Assembly (NCBI GenBank): GCA_002900995.3
Contig: CM035313.1
Location: 496,001-560,000 of the forward strand
Length of the DNA: 64,000 nt
DNA from: Ganoderma boninense
Lineage: Eukaryota > Basidiomycota > Agaricomycetes > Polyporales > Polyporaceae
Direction: 5' to 3'
In this document: piece after piece, positions 39,378-51,690 of the stretch
How positions within the stretch are numbered: position 1 is the first letter of the stretch
Layout of the letters: each line of letters starts with the position of its first letter
The notes under the pieces: generated by a model
What the model was told of the DNA's origin: nothing
Database searches by the model: none
Seen by the model: only the letters and a program-made list of their open reading frames with translations
Made by a program: the position numbers and the translations under genes

Positions 39378-41156
39378 CATGATCCTCAAACTCGATGTTG
39401 TACGTGGCCTTCATCCTCGCTGACCAAAGCATACGCGTTCGGATGACATACAAGACCCTGGTGAATGTCCGCGATGACGTATGTGTATCAACAAGCCTCC
39501 GCCCGCAGTTTGAAAAGAAAATTGCTGGTGTTAGGCTGAGCCGGTGTTCGACGATCCACAGAGAGATTCCTTGCAGTGGGGATAATTGAGCGAATCCCAC
39601 ACAGGTTGACATATGATCGTCCGGTTTAGGACGGGGTTGGGGAAGGCGGCCGACTAAATGGAAGGATTTGTAAGACATGCGTAAGTTGCGTTACCTACTC
39701 CCATTGCCTTGTCCGTGGCACTGGGTCATAGCGACCAGAATCAGCCAACTGGATAATGTAATGTGCGTCATCATACCTTCGCAGTATGGCCTATGGGAGC
39801 AGAGAGGATAGGCGCACCACAGTTTGCAATGCCGGGGATGGATTACACCAGCATTTAGGCGCGTTTTCCAACAGGTTCGGCTGGGCCCGGAATCGGAGAT
39901 CGCGGCTGTGCGTGCAGGTGGCGCCAATATCAAACGCCCACTGCGCTTCACCGCTTCTGGACCACTTCCACCACAAGCTCTGATTTCACTCCAGTCCCAG
40001 TTGAGCTCTAGAACTAAAGCTCACTAAATGCAACATACAAAGGTATGCAGTCATTGATGATTTTACATGCAGTTGATAAGCCATGGCTTTGTGCAGGGCG
40101 ACCTGAGCTTGTGCTCCCGCTCAGGCCGCCGATCCACTGCCATCTGCCTGAGGCGTCTCAATACAGCTACTGTACTAGTCTCATGCCGCGGCGCAGTTGC
40201 ACGACTTTCTGAGAACACCGGCGACACACGGAATGTTTGAGGACTTGACTCGTGCGACCTACGTTCCTGGGCCCCTGCGCAAGTGTGTCTTGGCACGATC
40301 GAATGTTTAGTGATCATGCCGCTACTAGTCGATGCTGTTGTCAGCTCCGAGCTGTGGCCGCACTGAAGGTCTCGTCGATGGAGACGTAGTACGTATGCAT
40401 TTTCTCTATAAGCAGATGCCTACGTGCCTGTCCTTGACGCCAATCCACCAGTCTGGCCGATGCTAGCGGGGATGCTCTAGAAAGCGGTACAAGCATTGTG
40501 GCTTTATGCATAGCTTAACTCGCATTTCGACGACGCTGAATAGTTGGCTGTTACCCTTGCAAGACGTCGACGATACGAAGATGAATGCTGATAACCATCC
40601 AATCTCCCCGATTCAAAGAGCTATAGCGAACTACCTTCATTAGGATCGTTGCAACTCGTAGTGCCAAACTTCCTCCACCCTTTTAAAGGCACGTATCGAC
40701 TTCATCGGATATTGCTGACTCCGACTGACGACACTCTCTAGGCAGCTCAACGATAACCAGGCATGACGACCATCTATTCCTATTCTTATCGCCAGTAAGT
40801 AGCAATATTCTCGTCAAAGAGCGTTCTTAAGGTTATGTATGTTTCAGGCCCAAATTATCTTCGTGGCCCGGTCAATATCCCTCATCGTGACCGGGAACCT
40901 TAGTATAAATGCATCGCACCTTTATCCGGACATTGACGGCGCATTCGCCTCCCCCTCTCCGCCATTTGACATTCCCTGCTTGTAGCACACTTCAACCCCT
41001 CTCTTCGCCTTACAGGGATGGCGTCTTATTGTCCGCGCGATACCTTTCGCCCAGGGCGTTATGCTAAATGTATCGTCCCACAGGCCTAAACTCGAACCCT
41101 CGCCTCCCGGCCGCCCCCTTCTTCAACTGTCCCATCAAGAGGCGACCTAAGATGCA

Positions 41157-41162
41157 TATAAG
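41157..41162 (+). promoter_or_regulatory. TATA box of Rds1-like gene
   Basis: TATAAG within GCATATAAGTACC, 54 bp upstream of the ATG at 41216 and directly followed by a short leader. Confidence 0.5.
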
Positions 41163-41215
41163 TACCTGTGCATCGAGGAAGGTTGACGCAACGTTACACA
41201 CCATCACACCTCAAT

Positions 41216-42639
41216 ATGCTCAGCCTCGTTAAACTACACGTCGTCGTGTCCTCCCTCCTTCTCGTCGCCATCGGCGCACCTGCTCCGCACGTGTATACCC
41301 CAACTCCGCCCATCGGTTCCCCTGCGGGGATGCCATCCCTCCCCAGTCCTTGGCACACATATGAGCCGCCTGCTCCGCCCGGAGAGACCACGGTCCCAGA
41401 GGTCGGGCCTTTCATGCCTGCGGGTGGTGTGGGAACCAACACGACGCCTTTGTACCGGCCCTTGTCGGACTTCGACTTCCAGTCGCTGGTATGTCGTCTG
41501 AAAGCAATCCGTCTTATCACCCCACCTCATTCGATGTGGAACACTGTAGACGTTGGCCCTTTACCAGGAGTACATCGAGCTCGACCTCTTCGAATACGGT
41601 CTTGCGAAGTTTCCTGTCTCGGAGTTCGAGGCCGCCGGCCTCACCGCTGATGACCGCCACCTCATCCAGTTCATGGCCGACCAGGAGGTCGCGCACGCCC
41701 GGCTCCTCACAAACATCATCGGCAGTAAGTTCACGGTGTCGTCATCCGCCCGCCCCCTTGATCCTGACTCTAACGAATCATCGATCTCCATCTCCGCAGA
41801 AGGCGTCGCCGCCCAGCGCTGCACGTACACCTACCCCTTCGCGAGCGTGCGCGACTTCCTCGACTTCTGCCAGCAGCTCACACGCTTCGGCGAGTCCGGC
41901 GTGTACGGCTTCCTCGCGCACCTCGCCTCGCGCGCCGCCGCGAACCTCCTGCTGCAGTCCATCGCGACCGAGGCGCGCCAGCAGATGGCCTTCCGCCAGC
42001 TCGAGGGCCTCTTCCCCATGCCCGTCTTCTTCGAGCCCGCCATCTCGCAGAGCATGGCCTGGACCCTCCTCGCGCCGTACGTCGCCAGCTGCCCCCCGGA
42101 CAACACCCGCATCGCATGGCAGAACTTCCCGGCGTTGACCATTTTGGTGCGTCCTCTCCCCTCCTCTGCTCTCCTCACAGCGGCTAAGTCGGCGCCGAGT
42201 GTCGCGCTCGCATACATACTGACTCGAATGGCCGCACTAGAACAACCCGAACGCGTCAACCCTGTACACCCTGCAAGCGAACGGCCCCGCAGTCACGCAC
42301 GACCGCGCGCCCCCGCTCTCCGCCCCCGGCCGCGTCGTCCATTTCCAGTGGGAGAGCCCCGGCCTGCCCGTGGGGCCCGACCGCTCGTACACGACGCACA
42401 CGTCCGCCCTGGGCGTGCCCGCGTACGTCGCGTGGGTCTCGCAGCTCAACACGACGTACACGGAGCTGACGCTGACGGGCGAGCACGAGGGCACGACCGT
42501 GCAGCCGGCCGACTCCGCGATCGGCGGGATGATGTTCGTCGCGGTCGTCGACGCGCCGGCGCACGTCACGCCGCACAACATCTCGATGCTGAACGAGTCG
42601 CGGGCCCGGCTGTCTACCAGGCTTCTTGAGGAGTGGTGA
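41216..42639 (+). CDS. Rds1-like secreted ferritin-fold stress protein
   Basis: Four exons (41216-41488, 41550-41724, 41800-42146, 42241-42639) encode 397 aa. A signal peptide is clear (MLSLVKLHVVVSSLLLVAIG, cleavage near APAP), followed by a Pro-rich leader. Then comes a ferritin-like helical domain: LALYQEYIELDLFEYGLAKF, FMADQEVAHARLLTNI, FGESGVYGFLAHLASRAAAN, IATEARQQMAFRQLEG. The helices carry the Glu and His residues typical of the family (E in QEYIELD, E-H in QEVAHA, E in ATEARQQ). The C-terminal ~130 residues are beta-rich with N-glycosylation sites. Fission yeast Rds1, the named relative, is stress- and nutrient-regulated; the biochemical role of the family is not established. It is probably secreted or on the cell surface. 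Confidence 0.9.
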
Positions 42640-43178
42640 AGTGCGACGAGGTGTTACATAGACTGTACATGTGCTCGGACCATGTCTTATCTGAGCTAAA
42701 CGGTGACTTGGTGATCTTACCTACCTACCCCCGTGGTGTGGCTAATGGCTGCATGTATCCGGCCAAGTTACTGCCAGCCTGCCATTCTAAGGCCTGCGCT
42801 ACTCGACCTGGTCATCCACGACCCGATGCACAACCCTCATCACCTCCACACCACCCGCCGCGACGCCCTCGAGAATATCGCCCATACCGCCCCGACCGGC
42901 ACTATTAAAGCGCAAAGCACAGATGTTAGCAATTATTCATCATAAACGGACTCGTAAGTACAGCCTAAAGCAACTAGTAATACAACGTCCTGCGAGCCGC
43001 GTACGTCACATAGGCAGGACATCTCGCCTGTGTGCCCCACTGTCAGCAGCACAAAGCAAAATCATCCTCCCCACGCGAGGGGCACATGGAAGACGCGCGA
43101 CTCCTACACCAACACCAACATGAAAAATACAACCCAAATATCCTTCCCTTCCACCTCAACGCGCGCGCCCCTCAATCA
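42640..43178. other. Convergent 3' region, no gene recognised
   Basis: About 540 bp between the stop codons of two convergent genes. It should contain both 3' UTRs; nothing else was seen. Confidence 0.5.
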
Positions 43179-46100
43179 CTATACGGCAGGCATGGGCAGC
43201 GGAGGCGGCGGCACGTCCATCACACTAGTACTGCTCCCGCTCGGGTCCTCGCGCGCACGGCGTTGCCTGTGCCGCCGCGCCGTGCGCAAGTACTTCGAGA
43301 ACCGCGCCGCGGCGGACGATATCGGGCGCGCGTGCCCTGACCCCCCTGTATGCGCATGCAGAGGCTCAGGAAGTTCGGCGTGCTCTGCCTCCTCGCCCGC
43401 GGCCATCATCGTCTGCAATGCTTGGAAGTCTATATGCACAGCACTCGTTAGCCAGCGTTCGTCCAGGTGGGGGGAGGGGGGTGCAGGCAATAATAAGAAC
43501 AAGGACTGGAACGCACCCTGGCGACAGAGCGGGCAAGAGCTCGAGAGCTCGAGCAGCCACTGGTCGACGCACTCCTGGTGGAACCGGTGGTGGCCCTCGC
43601 ACGGCAGCACGCGCAGGTCGTCGCCCTCCTCGAAGTCCACGATGCAGATCGGGCACGTCTCCCGCCCGATCGCGTCCGGCACCACGTCCTTTTCGCCCTC
43701 CTGCTTCTCCCTCCCCCCCGTCGCCGGCCGACGTGGCACAGCTTTCTGCAGACTCGACGACGACGAAGACGGGGAGCCAGCCGGGTCACGGACCCCCAAG
43801 TCCGCTACGGGCTCGCTCTCTGCAGGAGCATGCGCGAGGGTGGGGGCCGCGACAGCGCTGGGAGCCAGCCCCCCTGCATGCGCCTCGCCCTCCGCCTCGC
43901 CGTTACCCAGACGCGACGCGACGGCGTTCCACTCGCGCAGTTCCACCGCGACCTCCTCGCCGCCGTCTCCCATCCGCACCGCCTTCGCCATGCCCGCCAT
44001 CGACACGGACGTGTCCGTAGAGCCCGCACTCTCGATATCCTTTGCGGGCCCTGGGACGTGCGCCTCGGGGCCGGCATCCGCCCTGCCAAACTTGACGACA
44101 GGGAAGGTGTCGAGGATCGCCCGGGTGAGACCCCGCGCCCGGCTCTGGGAGCCCGACGCGCCTTGGGCACCGTTGTCGCCCGAGCGGGGCCCGTAGCGTT
44201 CTGGGTGGCGGATTGCCCGGATCGCCTGCAAGGTTCGACGAACAAAGACAAAAGCGGGCATGTGAGCTCCGGGATCTATGTGATCACCCACGCGAGGGAA
44301 GGGAAAGGGAAAGAGACGCACGCCGGAGATGATCACGATGCAGAAGAGGGCAGAGACGCAGCCGGTAATGGCATACAGGATGATCCTGACAAGAAGCAAG
44401 CGCGCGGCCAATCAGCCATCCAAACCTTAGTACATCAAGAGGGAAGCAACAAGGAGAAGAGCCCACATCGCCAAGCTAGTATTGGTGTTACTGCCCGCGG
44501 GAGAAGCGCTTCCGCCGCCGCCAGGTGTGGAGGTACCTGATCCCGTATTATTCGCCGATGGAATAGTCGCGTTGGATGCGGTGAGAGTCGCGAAGAGGTA
44601 GCCGGGATCAGGGACAGTGTGGTTGGCAATCGCGTACTCTATGTCGTGCTGACTGCTGTTGAGTAGCGTGGGACTGAACCAATAGTATTTTGATGAAGAG
44701 TTGCCAAGGATGGTATTAAACTGGCTCTCAATAAGTCTTCGCGAGAAGTTCGGGTGAGTGCGATACTCCGTGCTCCAGTTCAAGGTAGAAGACATACTTA
44801 GATGAAGCAAGAGACTGGGTAGCAAAGATGTCCATAACTTGATCAAAGTTGGCAGGATTCGAATACTCGGGGTTGATATAGCACGACACAGACTTCAGCG
44901 AGTACAGCAGCTGGAACAGAATTCTTAGTCAGACGGAGAGGACAGCGGTAAACACAGACCGAGGTACGCACGGCAGCAACTGCTCCCCGATCACGGGCCA
45001 AAGTAAAGATATCATCATCCATCGAAGCATTCGTCGAGTTCGCATCACAAGATACAAGGGCGATCCATGGCGTCGTAGCTGGTCCGTGATGCAGGCGAAA
45101 ATCGCGGACAGCATCAGCCTTCAAGTGCGCAGACAAAATCCTGCGCCAAGTTGACGAAGCACTCACTCGTGGCATTAGGTAGCTTGTCTTCGGAGAAGTG
45201 AACCAGCGCTCCCTAGAATAAAATAAAAATGACATGAGCGTTTCGCCACAACCGACGCCGAATCACCGCGAAGACGTCATAAACCATCAGGTGAACGTTC
45301 TAGCACATAGCATAAAGAAGTTCATACATGAGGATTGCTCAATTTCTCCCCGTCGGCTCATTTCGCCCAAAGCTCGTCACGTCCTCAGACTCCCCGTAGC
45401 CACGGATGGTGGATGCCCTCTGTGACATCACCGTCTGGCCTGAGTCCTGGGAGCCCTTCCCGCGAATATTCGGGATCACCCTTCCCCCGCACGCTGGTCA
45501 TAATAATCCAGTCCTTTCCAACGATATATATGCGCAGCAATAAGCCCAGAAGGCAAAACAAAGGTAGGGGGCAGAATTTTTCGCCGAACGAGCCAGGATA
45601 AGCGCAGAATCATCACCGTCAACGGATACGCTCATCTAGCTCATCATTATGGCGTGTGGTGATGGAGGGCTTGGGCTGCTCAATTTCTCCAGGGCAGTTC
45701 ACTTCGCCCAAAGCACATCCTCCAGCTGCTCGTAGCCGAGTGATGGTGGCGATGACCTCTCTGACATCCGCCGGCCAGAGTGCGTTCTGCGAGCTCTTGT
45801 TCCCCCGATGTGGGGGCTCCCCCTCCCGTCGCGCCTTGGTGATGATCGAGACAGAGAGAGCAGGCTATCTTACCTTTTGAACGATATGCGCAATGGGGAG
45901 TCCAGAGGACAGAGCGAAGTCGGGGGAGAGGTTTTCTGCCCCAAGAGCCAGAATAAGCCCGGAATTACCCCCGTCAACGGCTACGCTCGGCTAGCTCATC
46001 ATTGTGGCGTCTGGCGAGGGAGGCCTTTCGAAGTGAACTGACTTGGAGAAATTGAGCAGCCCTTATATCTCTCCTCGACCAATTTAATAACAAAGCCAGG

Positions 46101-46624
46101 CTAACCCCAACGACCATATCTCATTGCGGAGACAGACACCAACAGCACGTCTCGGGTATGGTCCGTAGTGTCTCGGCAGGAGGTCGCCGTTAAATCAGCA
46201 GCCTCCCGCGAACAAACTCGGGAGCGATGGGTGTGTACGGTGTACGGGGAAGGAGCACGAAGCAGCAAGGATGCAAGAAGCCAAGAAGAGGAAGCGCGAC
46301 GCACGACCGGAACACAGAACGCACCTTGCTGATGCCCAAGCTATCCGCCCCGACGAGCTGATACGAGATCTGCTCCGTGTACGACCCCATCGGGTACCAC
46401 TGCAAGCTCAGCTTCGACACGTCCGAGAAGTTGAAGCCCGCCTGTTGCGCGACGTCCGTCTCGTTCGTCGCCTGGGCCGGGATGTACCCCACCGCGGAGC
46501 TGGGCAGCACCGCCAGGACGATCGCCGCTGTGATCGCCATCCACTGCGCCCATGCGAACCTCGAAGCGGATCCGCGAGGGGCGTCATGGAGGCGCGGGAA
46601 CGCGGGAGACGGCGACGTGGTCAT
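43179..46624 (-). CDS. PA-TM-RING E3 ubiquitin ligase
   Basis: Eight exons (46624-46325, 45212-45167, 45078-44972, 44910-44798, 44736-44434, 44385-44322, 44225-43517, 43429-43179) encode 630 aa. An N-terminal signal-anchor region (WMAITAAIVLAVLPSSAVGY) leads into a protease-associated lumenal domain (YQLVGADSLGISKGALVHF, TPWIALVSCDANSTNAS, ALLYSLKSVSCYINPEYSNP). A transmembrane helix spans ~279-311 (MWALLLVASLLMIILYAI). The cytosolic part is low complexity, then a RING-H2 at ~502-547 (CPIC, CEGHHRFHQEC, CPLCRQ). This order is that of endosomal/vacuolar ubiquitin ligases of the GRAIL/RNF13 type, which ubiquitinate membrane proteins for sorting. Intron 1 is 1,112 bp and holds a repeat insertion. 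The exon 2/3 junction was chosen on frame and PA-domain similarity. Confidence 0.9.
45333..45672. repeat. Diverged tandem repeat unit A in RING gene intron 1
   Basis: A ~340-bp unit starting GATTGCTCAATTTCTCCCC and ending just before unit B. Shared blocks with unit B occur in the same order: GCTCAATTTCTCC, CACTTCGCCCAAAGC-like, ACGATATATATGCGCA versus ACGATATGCGCA, GTCAACGG.TACGCTC and TAGCTCATCATT. Divergence is substantial. Confidence 0.75.
45673..46062. mobile_element. Small inverted-repeat element in RING gene intron 1 (unit B)
   Basis: A 390-bp sequence bounded by inverted repeats: GGGCTGCTCAATTTCTCC then CAGTTCACTTCG at the left, and the reverse complement CGAAGTGAACTG then GGAGAAATTGAGCAGCCC at the right. 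No transposase is encoded. The host intron is 1,112 bp where ~55 bp is normal in this gene, so the insertion explains most of the excess. The only flanking match is TT on each side, so target duplication is not proven. Confidence 0.7.
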
Positions 46625-48070
46625 CGGGGGCGCGGGACTCGGAGTACCAGGATGGACAGCGGTGCGGGGGCCGTGCTGGGTGCTTGGACGTACTTTGCGC
46701 GCCGTGGGGAGGCGAGGGGTGGACCGACGGTTGCTGGGAGACTCAGCAGGTGGAGGGCAGGAGGCAAGGAGGCAGCAGGAGGTGAGGCCCAGGGTGCGAT
46801 AGGAAACGAGCGTGCTCGTGGGTGCAGATGGTATGCTGCCTGTGGTGCTATCGGGGGCACTAGTACTTGAGAGGGACGCCTCAAGCTTCGGAAGCGGCAC
46901 GGTGCCGGCGCGGTCGCTGGGGAGTGGCGAGGTGGGAATAGCACGGGCAAGGAAGGGGACGACAGGCAGCCTCGCCGTGTGCTGGGGTGAGCTGGTGAGA
47001 ACCCGTCGAAGCTGGGGGTCGCCAGGTCGCAGGAGAATGGAGCCGGTGGTGGGACTCCGAGTCTGGTGGGTGTGCCTGCGCGCAGCACCGCCGCTTCAGA
47101 CGTCTGGCAGTTGTGGTCCGCCCTGGACTGAGTAAGATGTCAGCGCAGGACTCGGACGAGCGAGACAGACGTCGACGTCGACAGCCGCGCGGAGGGCTCG
47201 AGGAGGGAGCACAAAGGAGGACTCGAGGACGATCATCCCTCCAGACTGAATGAGGTCCCTCGCCTCCACGGCACAGTCCGGCATCTCATGCCGCCTCGCC
47301 GACCAATGCCGGCCGTCTCGGCAGACGCTGCCCTCACTTCCTGCGAACGTCGAACGGAGTCGAACGTCGGACATGACATACTTACTTATGTACATATTGC
47401 CACGTCTCATGCGCAACTATACTTGCAACATATGGCGTATGGATGTGCCACCGCTACAACTTGAACTAGACCAGCACAACGCCTCCCAAACTAGCGATGA
47501 TGACGTCATGTTCATGGGCGTAGAAGCGAGCAAAATCATCATAGCCAGTCGTCGATCTTGCTCTCATTCCATTCTTGGGGGGAAGCGAAGCGAAGCGCCC
47601 TCCGGGACGATTTGCTGGAATGTTGAAGCCACCAGCTTAAGCCATTGAATGATGCAGCCAACAGATGAACGAGGCTGATAATGCTACACGAGAGATGCCT
47701 ACGGGGCAACGACGAGGACTCGTGGATGTAATGGCAACATATCTTAGCGAATCACGACGTCGACACGAACAAGGCGGCTGGTATGGAAATGACGTGGTTC
47801 CGATACGCACTTAGGCCCCGTGGTTGACAGCCTTTCCTTCTCCCAGCCAGACCTTGCGATAAGACAGACTTGGAGAAACGAGGCCTGAAAAAAATACATT
47901 GGCACGACCAGATCATAGTACCAGCGGCACGGCACCATGACCAGTTATTGATACAACGCCCCCCCGACGTTTAGCAAGACCGTGGTGAGTCCAGTACACA
48001 CGCACCGACGCCTCTCCTGAGTCTTTGTCTCTCCCGCCCTCCCTCCACCCTTCCATCCACAGCTCACGCA
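46625..48070. other. Intergenic, no gene recognised
   Basis: The first ~300 bp probably hold the promoter and leader of the PA-TM-RING gene. The rest separates it from the 3' end of the aminotransferase gene. No coding exons were found. Confidence 0.4.
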
Positions 48071-49929
48071 TCACGCCTTGCCCTCCTTGACGACCTCCCT
48101 CACCGCCTCCTCGAAGATCCGCACGCCCTTCGCAAGGTCCTCCTTCGAGACATTGAGCGGCGGGATGAACCGCACGACCTCGTACACGCTCGTCGTCAGG
48201 ATCAGCATCCCCTTCTCCACGCACCGCGCCGCGACGCGGCTCGCGAGCTTCGCGGGCACCGCCGCGTCCGCGAACCGGTCGTACGCGCCCGTCCCCGTCG
48301 GCGACGCGAACTCGACCGCGACCATCAGGCCCTTGCCGCGCACGTCCAGGATCGCGCGCGCGACCGCCGGGTCGGCGTCCGCGCGGAGCGCGTTGAGCGC
48401 CGCGAAGAGCTCCGTGGACCTGCCCAGACGAATGACGTTGGATGGAGGGTTAGCGTTCGGCAGTCAAAATGGAGCGCAAGAATAGATTCAGAGTTTGGGT
48501 TCAATATTGGACGGGCGGGTATACGACCGCATGACCGCGGGGGAAGCAAGGAAGAAGAAAACTTTGCTAGACAGGCAGGAGGCTGGGACGCACCGAGCGT
48601 TAACGTTGTCCAGGATCTTCTCTTCTTTCATGGCGTCCGCTGATGCGACAGCCGCTGCGCAGGACACGGCGTTGCCCGCGTACGTCCCGCCCATCGAGCC
48701 TGCGGGCAGCTTGTCCGTCAGCTCCTTGCGGCTGATCACGGCGCTCAGCGGGAAACCATTCGCCAAACCCTGCACCGTCAAAATCAGAATTCAGATACAT
48801 TGACTGCCAGTGTCAGGGAAAGAAGGGAGGGGAAGAGTTCAGGATGCGAACCTTGGCGCTGAGGAGGATGTCCGGCCGAACGCCAGAGTACTCGGTGTAG
48901 TAGTTCTTGCCCGTGCGGCCGAAGCCGCACTGCACCTCATCGATGATGAGCATGATGCCGTGCTTGTCGCAGATCTTCCGGAGCCCGTGCAGGAACTCCG
49001 GTGGGGCGGGCACGTACCCGCCCTCGCCGAGGACGGGCTCGATGATGATCGCCGCGGTGTCCTTCGGCGCGCTCGCCTGCGAAAGCAGTAGGTTCAGCTG
49101 GTTCAGACACATCTCGGAGAGCTCCGACGACGGCGTGCTCGGGTCAACTCCGAGCTGGTGCCAGAACGGGAAGGGGAGCGTGTACGCCCCAGGCTACAAA
49201 TAAATCAAGAAAGAACAACAGAAAGCAAAAGAGCAACGTAAGCGCTGCGGAATTTCGCGGGGCAGACAGAGACGGTGTAGCGCACCATGACCGGGTGGAA
49301 GCCCGCGCTGTAGATCGTCTTGCTCTTCGTGACGGCCATCGCGCCCATCGTGCGACCGTGGTACGCGCCCTGCATGTTGATGATGTTCTGGCGGCCGGTG
49401 AATGCGCGAGCCATCTTGATGCCTGCCTCGACGGCCTCGGAGCCCGAGTTCCAGAAGAAGAACGAATCCAGCGACGGGTGCGGCATCATGGGCAACAGCC
49501 GCTCGATGAGGTCGAGGTAAGGCTGGCTAAACGCGATGCTGCACTAAGGGACGCCGTACAGCGGAGTCAGCGGCGGTGTGATGGGGGATGGGTGTAGTGA
49601 AAGAACATAGAGACGACGGACCTGTACGTGGACGGCCTTCATGCACTGGTTGGCAGCTGCCTTACTGATCTTTGGGTGGCAGTGGCCTATGCAGCTCTGA
49701 TCAACCGGCCGCCTTGCAGACGGAATGAAAATGGGCAAACACACTCACCAAGGTTAGTGACACCGATGCCGCACGTAAAGTCAAGCATCTTCCTGCCGTC
49801 TCCGAGCGTAACGTACGAGCCTTCGGCCTTGGTCAGGACCGCATCGACGACGCGACCGAGGCCGGCCGTGACATGCTTCTTGCCGAACTGCACGAAGGAT
49901 TCGTGTGATTGGGTGGATGCGGATGCCAT
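48071..49929 (-). CDS. Class-III PLP aminotransferase (4-aminobutyrate transaminase-like)
   Basis: Six exons (49929-49749, 49686-49622, 49543-49286, 49193-48852, 48769-48594, 48419-48071) encode 456 aa. Landmarks: MLDFTCGIGVTNLGHCHPKI at the N-terminus, SFFFWNSGSEAVEAGIKMAR for the PLP phosphate site, GAYHGRTMGAM with the ring-stacking aromatic, AAIIIEPVLGEGGYVPAP, and LIIDEVQCGFGRTGKN containing the Asp that pairs with the pyridine nitrogen. The Schiff-base Lys282 ends exon 4 in DILLSAK followed by GLANGFPLSA. The closest described enzymes are GabT-type 4-aminobutyrate/5-aminovalerate transaminases; omega-amino acid specificity is inferred. No clear mitochondrial presequence is seen, so a cytosolic enzyme is likely. 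Confidence 0.93.
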
Positions 49930-51681
49930 GTTGCGTTTTTGGATAGCGTGAGTTTGGGGACCCGCCGCCTTTAAATGGTTTTGGATGCCATGTTGCGCGT
50001 CATTTGAGCATCGAGTCAGAGCCGCAGTTGAAAGGCTGCGGGGGCTAAGGGCACATATTTCAGCCGGTATGTCGACGTTGAAGAGAGCCCTTGGAGGAAG
50101 GTATGAGCCGGAAAAGATCCGGGGAGGCACGAGAACGTCATGTACGATAGAGGGCGTTGGCCGTGAAATGTCTTCAGACATCACTCGCGCAAACCGTTGT
50201 GCTTCCGACGGGTTCGTGTACGGCCCTGATATCTAGGCGCACAAATTGCAAGGCTCCATCTGATCCAGCTACTTCAATTTATCCGCAGACTTGAGTGAAG
50301 AGATAGAAATGGAAATGGTGGGCTTGGTCTAGCGTGCGGCTGACCGTTCTCTGGCCGCACTCAAATGAAGACGGGATGCAGCACCAACCACGACATAGTG
50401 TTGCATCAAAAATCCCACCACTGGACTCGCAAACAAGGACTTGCGAAGGGTGCAGCACGCTCAGGTGCCGTAAACAGGTCATACGACGCCTATTCAATGG
50501 CGTTATCACGATGGCCACCGAAGACGAAGGTGCCACGCCTTGTTGGCATGTCGGAGCCATTACCACGAAAGGGTGTCTCAGCAGCTTCTCTGCGGCTGCT
50601 CCGACCACAATGTGCGTTCTAACGACGATGTATGCGCACGAATATGTCAAAGTGCCAGACAAACTCTCCAACCCACAAGCCCCCCGATCTTAGTGCAATA
50701 GCCCAGGAGATTGGTGTCCCTCGTCCACCGGTATTAACCTTGGTTGTAAACGCTGAGTACTCACCTCGAGGTGCTTGGGTTCAGCGGGCCCCTGGCGCCC
50801 CCCTTGATTGCGGTCCTGGTCTGCTGAAGACGTGTGCAACCCGAAGAGAGCATGGTGGAGATAGGAGGAGAAGGAGAAGAGCCCAGCGGATCAGAGAGCG
50901 TTCAAGAAGAGCGCATATATGTAGGTGGAGGTTCAAGGCATGTTAGAGATGACTGTGGGCCGCACGGTATCGCCGGTTAGGTCATCCGGAGGCGGGGCCC
51001 CTTTTCCGTGCCCTAGGCCTTCCCATTGGATAGATTCTCCCGACCTGCTTCCAGTTCGCGAAGAGATGTCAGAGATACCCACGGCGGAGCACAGCTTCGA
51101 GACCTGTACTCACTCCCCGACATATCCCTACCGTCGTAGAAGACCACCACAAGCTCGGAGAAGTACAACCCAACCCTCGTCGGAAGTGTCCTCGCTGTCC
51201 GGTCCGAAAGATAAACATGGACGAACCTGCGTTCAACTTCTCCACCGTTAGCTTCCGGCTCATACCCTTGCAACCCCGCCGGCTACCAGGTGACCACGCC
51301 TCATGATCGGAAGCCGTGTTTGAAGAGCGGCTTGCGGCGTCACTGGCGAAGTGGCCGCACGTCTGTGTCGCGTAGCTTTAAGGGTTATGAAGCTGGCGCG
51401 GAGCGCAGATGGTCGGGGAGATGCAGAAGAGATTAAGCGAGCGTTCCTGACGTGCGCGTACTTGAAAGCTGCGACTTCCTCGGAAAAGGCCTAGGCGCGT
51501 CCAACGCTTCCCTCCGCTTCTTCCGCATCCCGTTCTCCGAGGCGCCTCGGGGAAGTCGGCCGCAAAGCACCGCATTGCGCAAGGCTCGTCCCCAGAGTGT
51601 CTTAAGTCTCACGTAATCGACGACCAACAAGTGGAATATAGAGCACAAAGACAAGATTCAACGTGTTGCTGAGAGATACTA
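49930..51681. other. Intergenic, no gene recognised
   Basis: Contains the aminotransferase promoter (near 49.93-50.2 kb). The remainder up to the transposon insertion site has no recognised gene or RNA. Confidence 0.4.
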
Positions 51682-51690
51682 GTGAATTCG
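51682..51690. repeat. Left 9-bp target-site duplication
   Basis: GTGAATTCG directly abuts the first base of the left inverted repeat and is repeated exactly at 59111-59119. It is the footprint of a single transposition event. Confidence 0.95.

Larger units (their letters stand above)
39263..41215. other. Divergent intergenic region between OYE and Rds1-like genes
   Basis: The OYE-proximal part (39263-39850) carries a TATA box and promoter blocks shared with the neighbouring OYE copy. The part near 41215 carries the TATA box of the Rds1-like gene. Between them (39.9-41.1 kb) I see no coding exon, RNA gene or recognisable repeat. Confidence 0.5.

Noticed and set aside
43030..44540. Two long plus-strand frames (388 and 320 codons)
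   Set aside because: Antisense to the RING-domain exons, which have clear motifs; low-complexity Ser/Arg composition.
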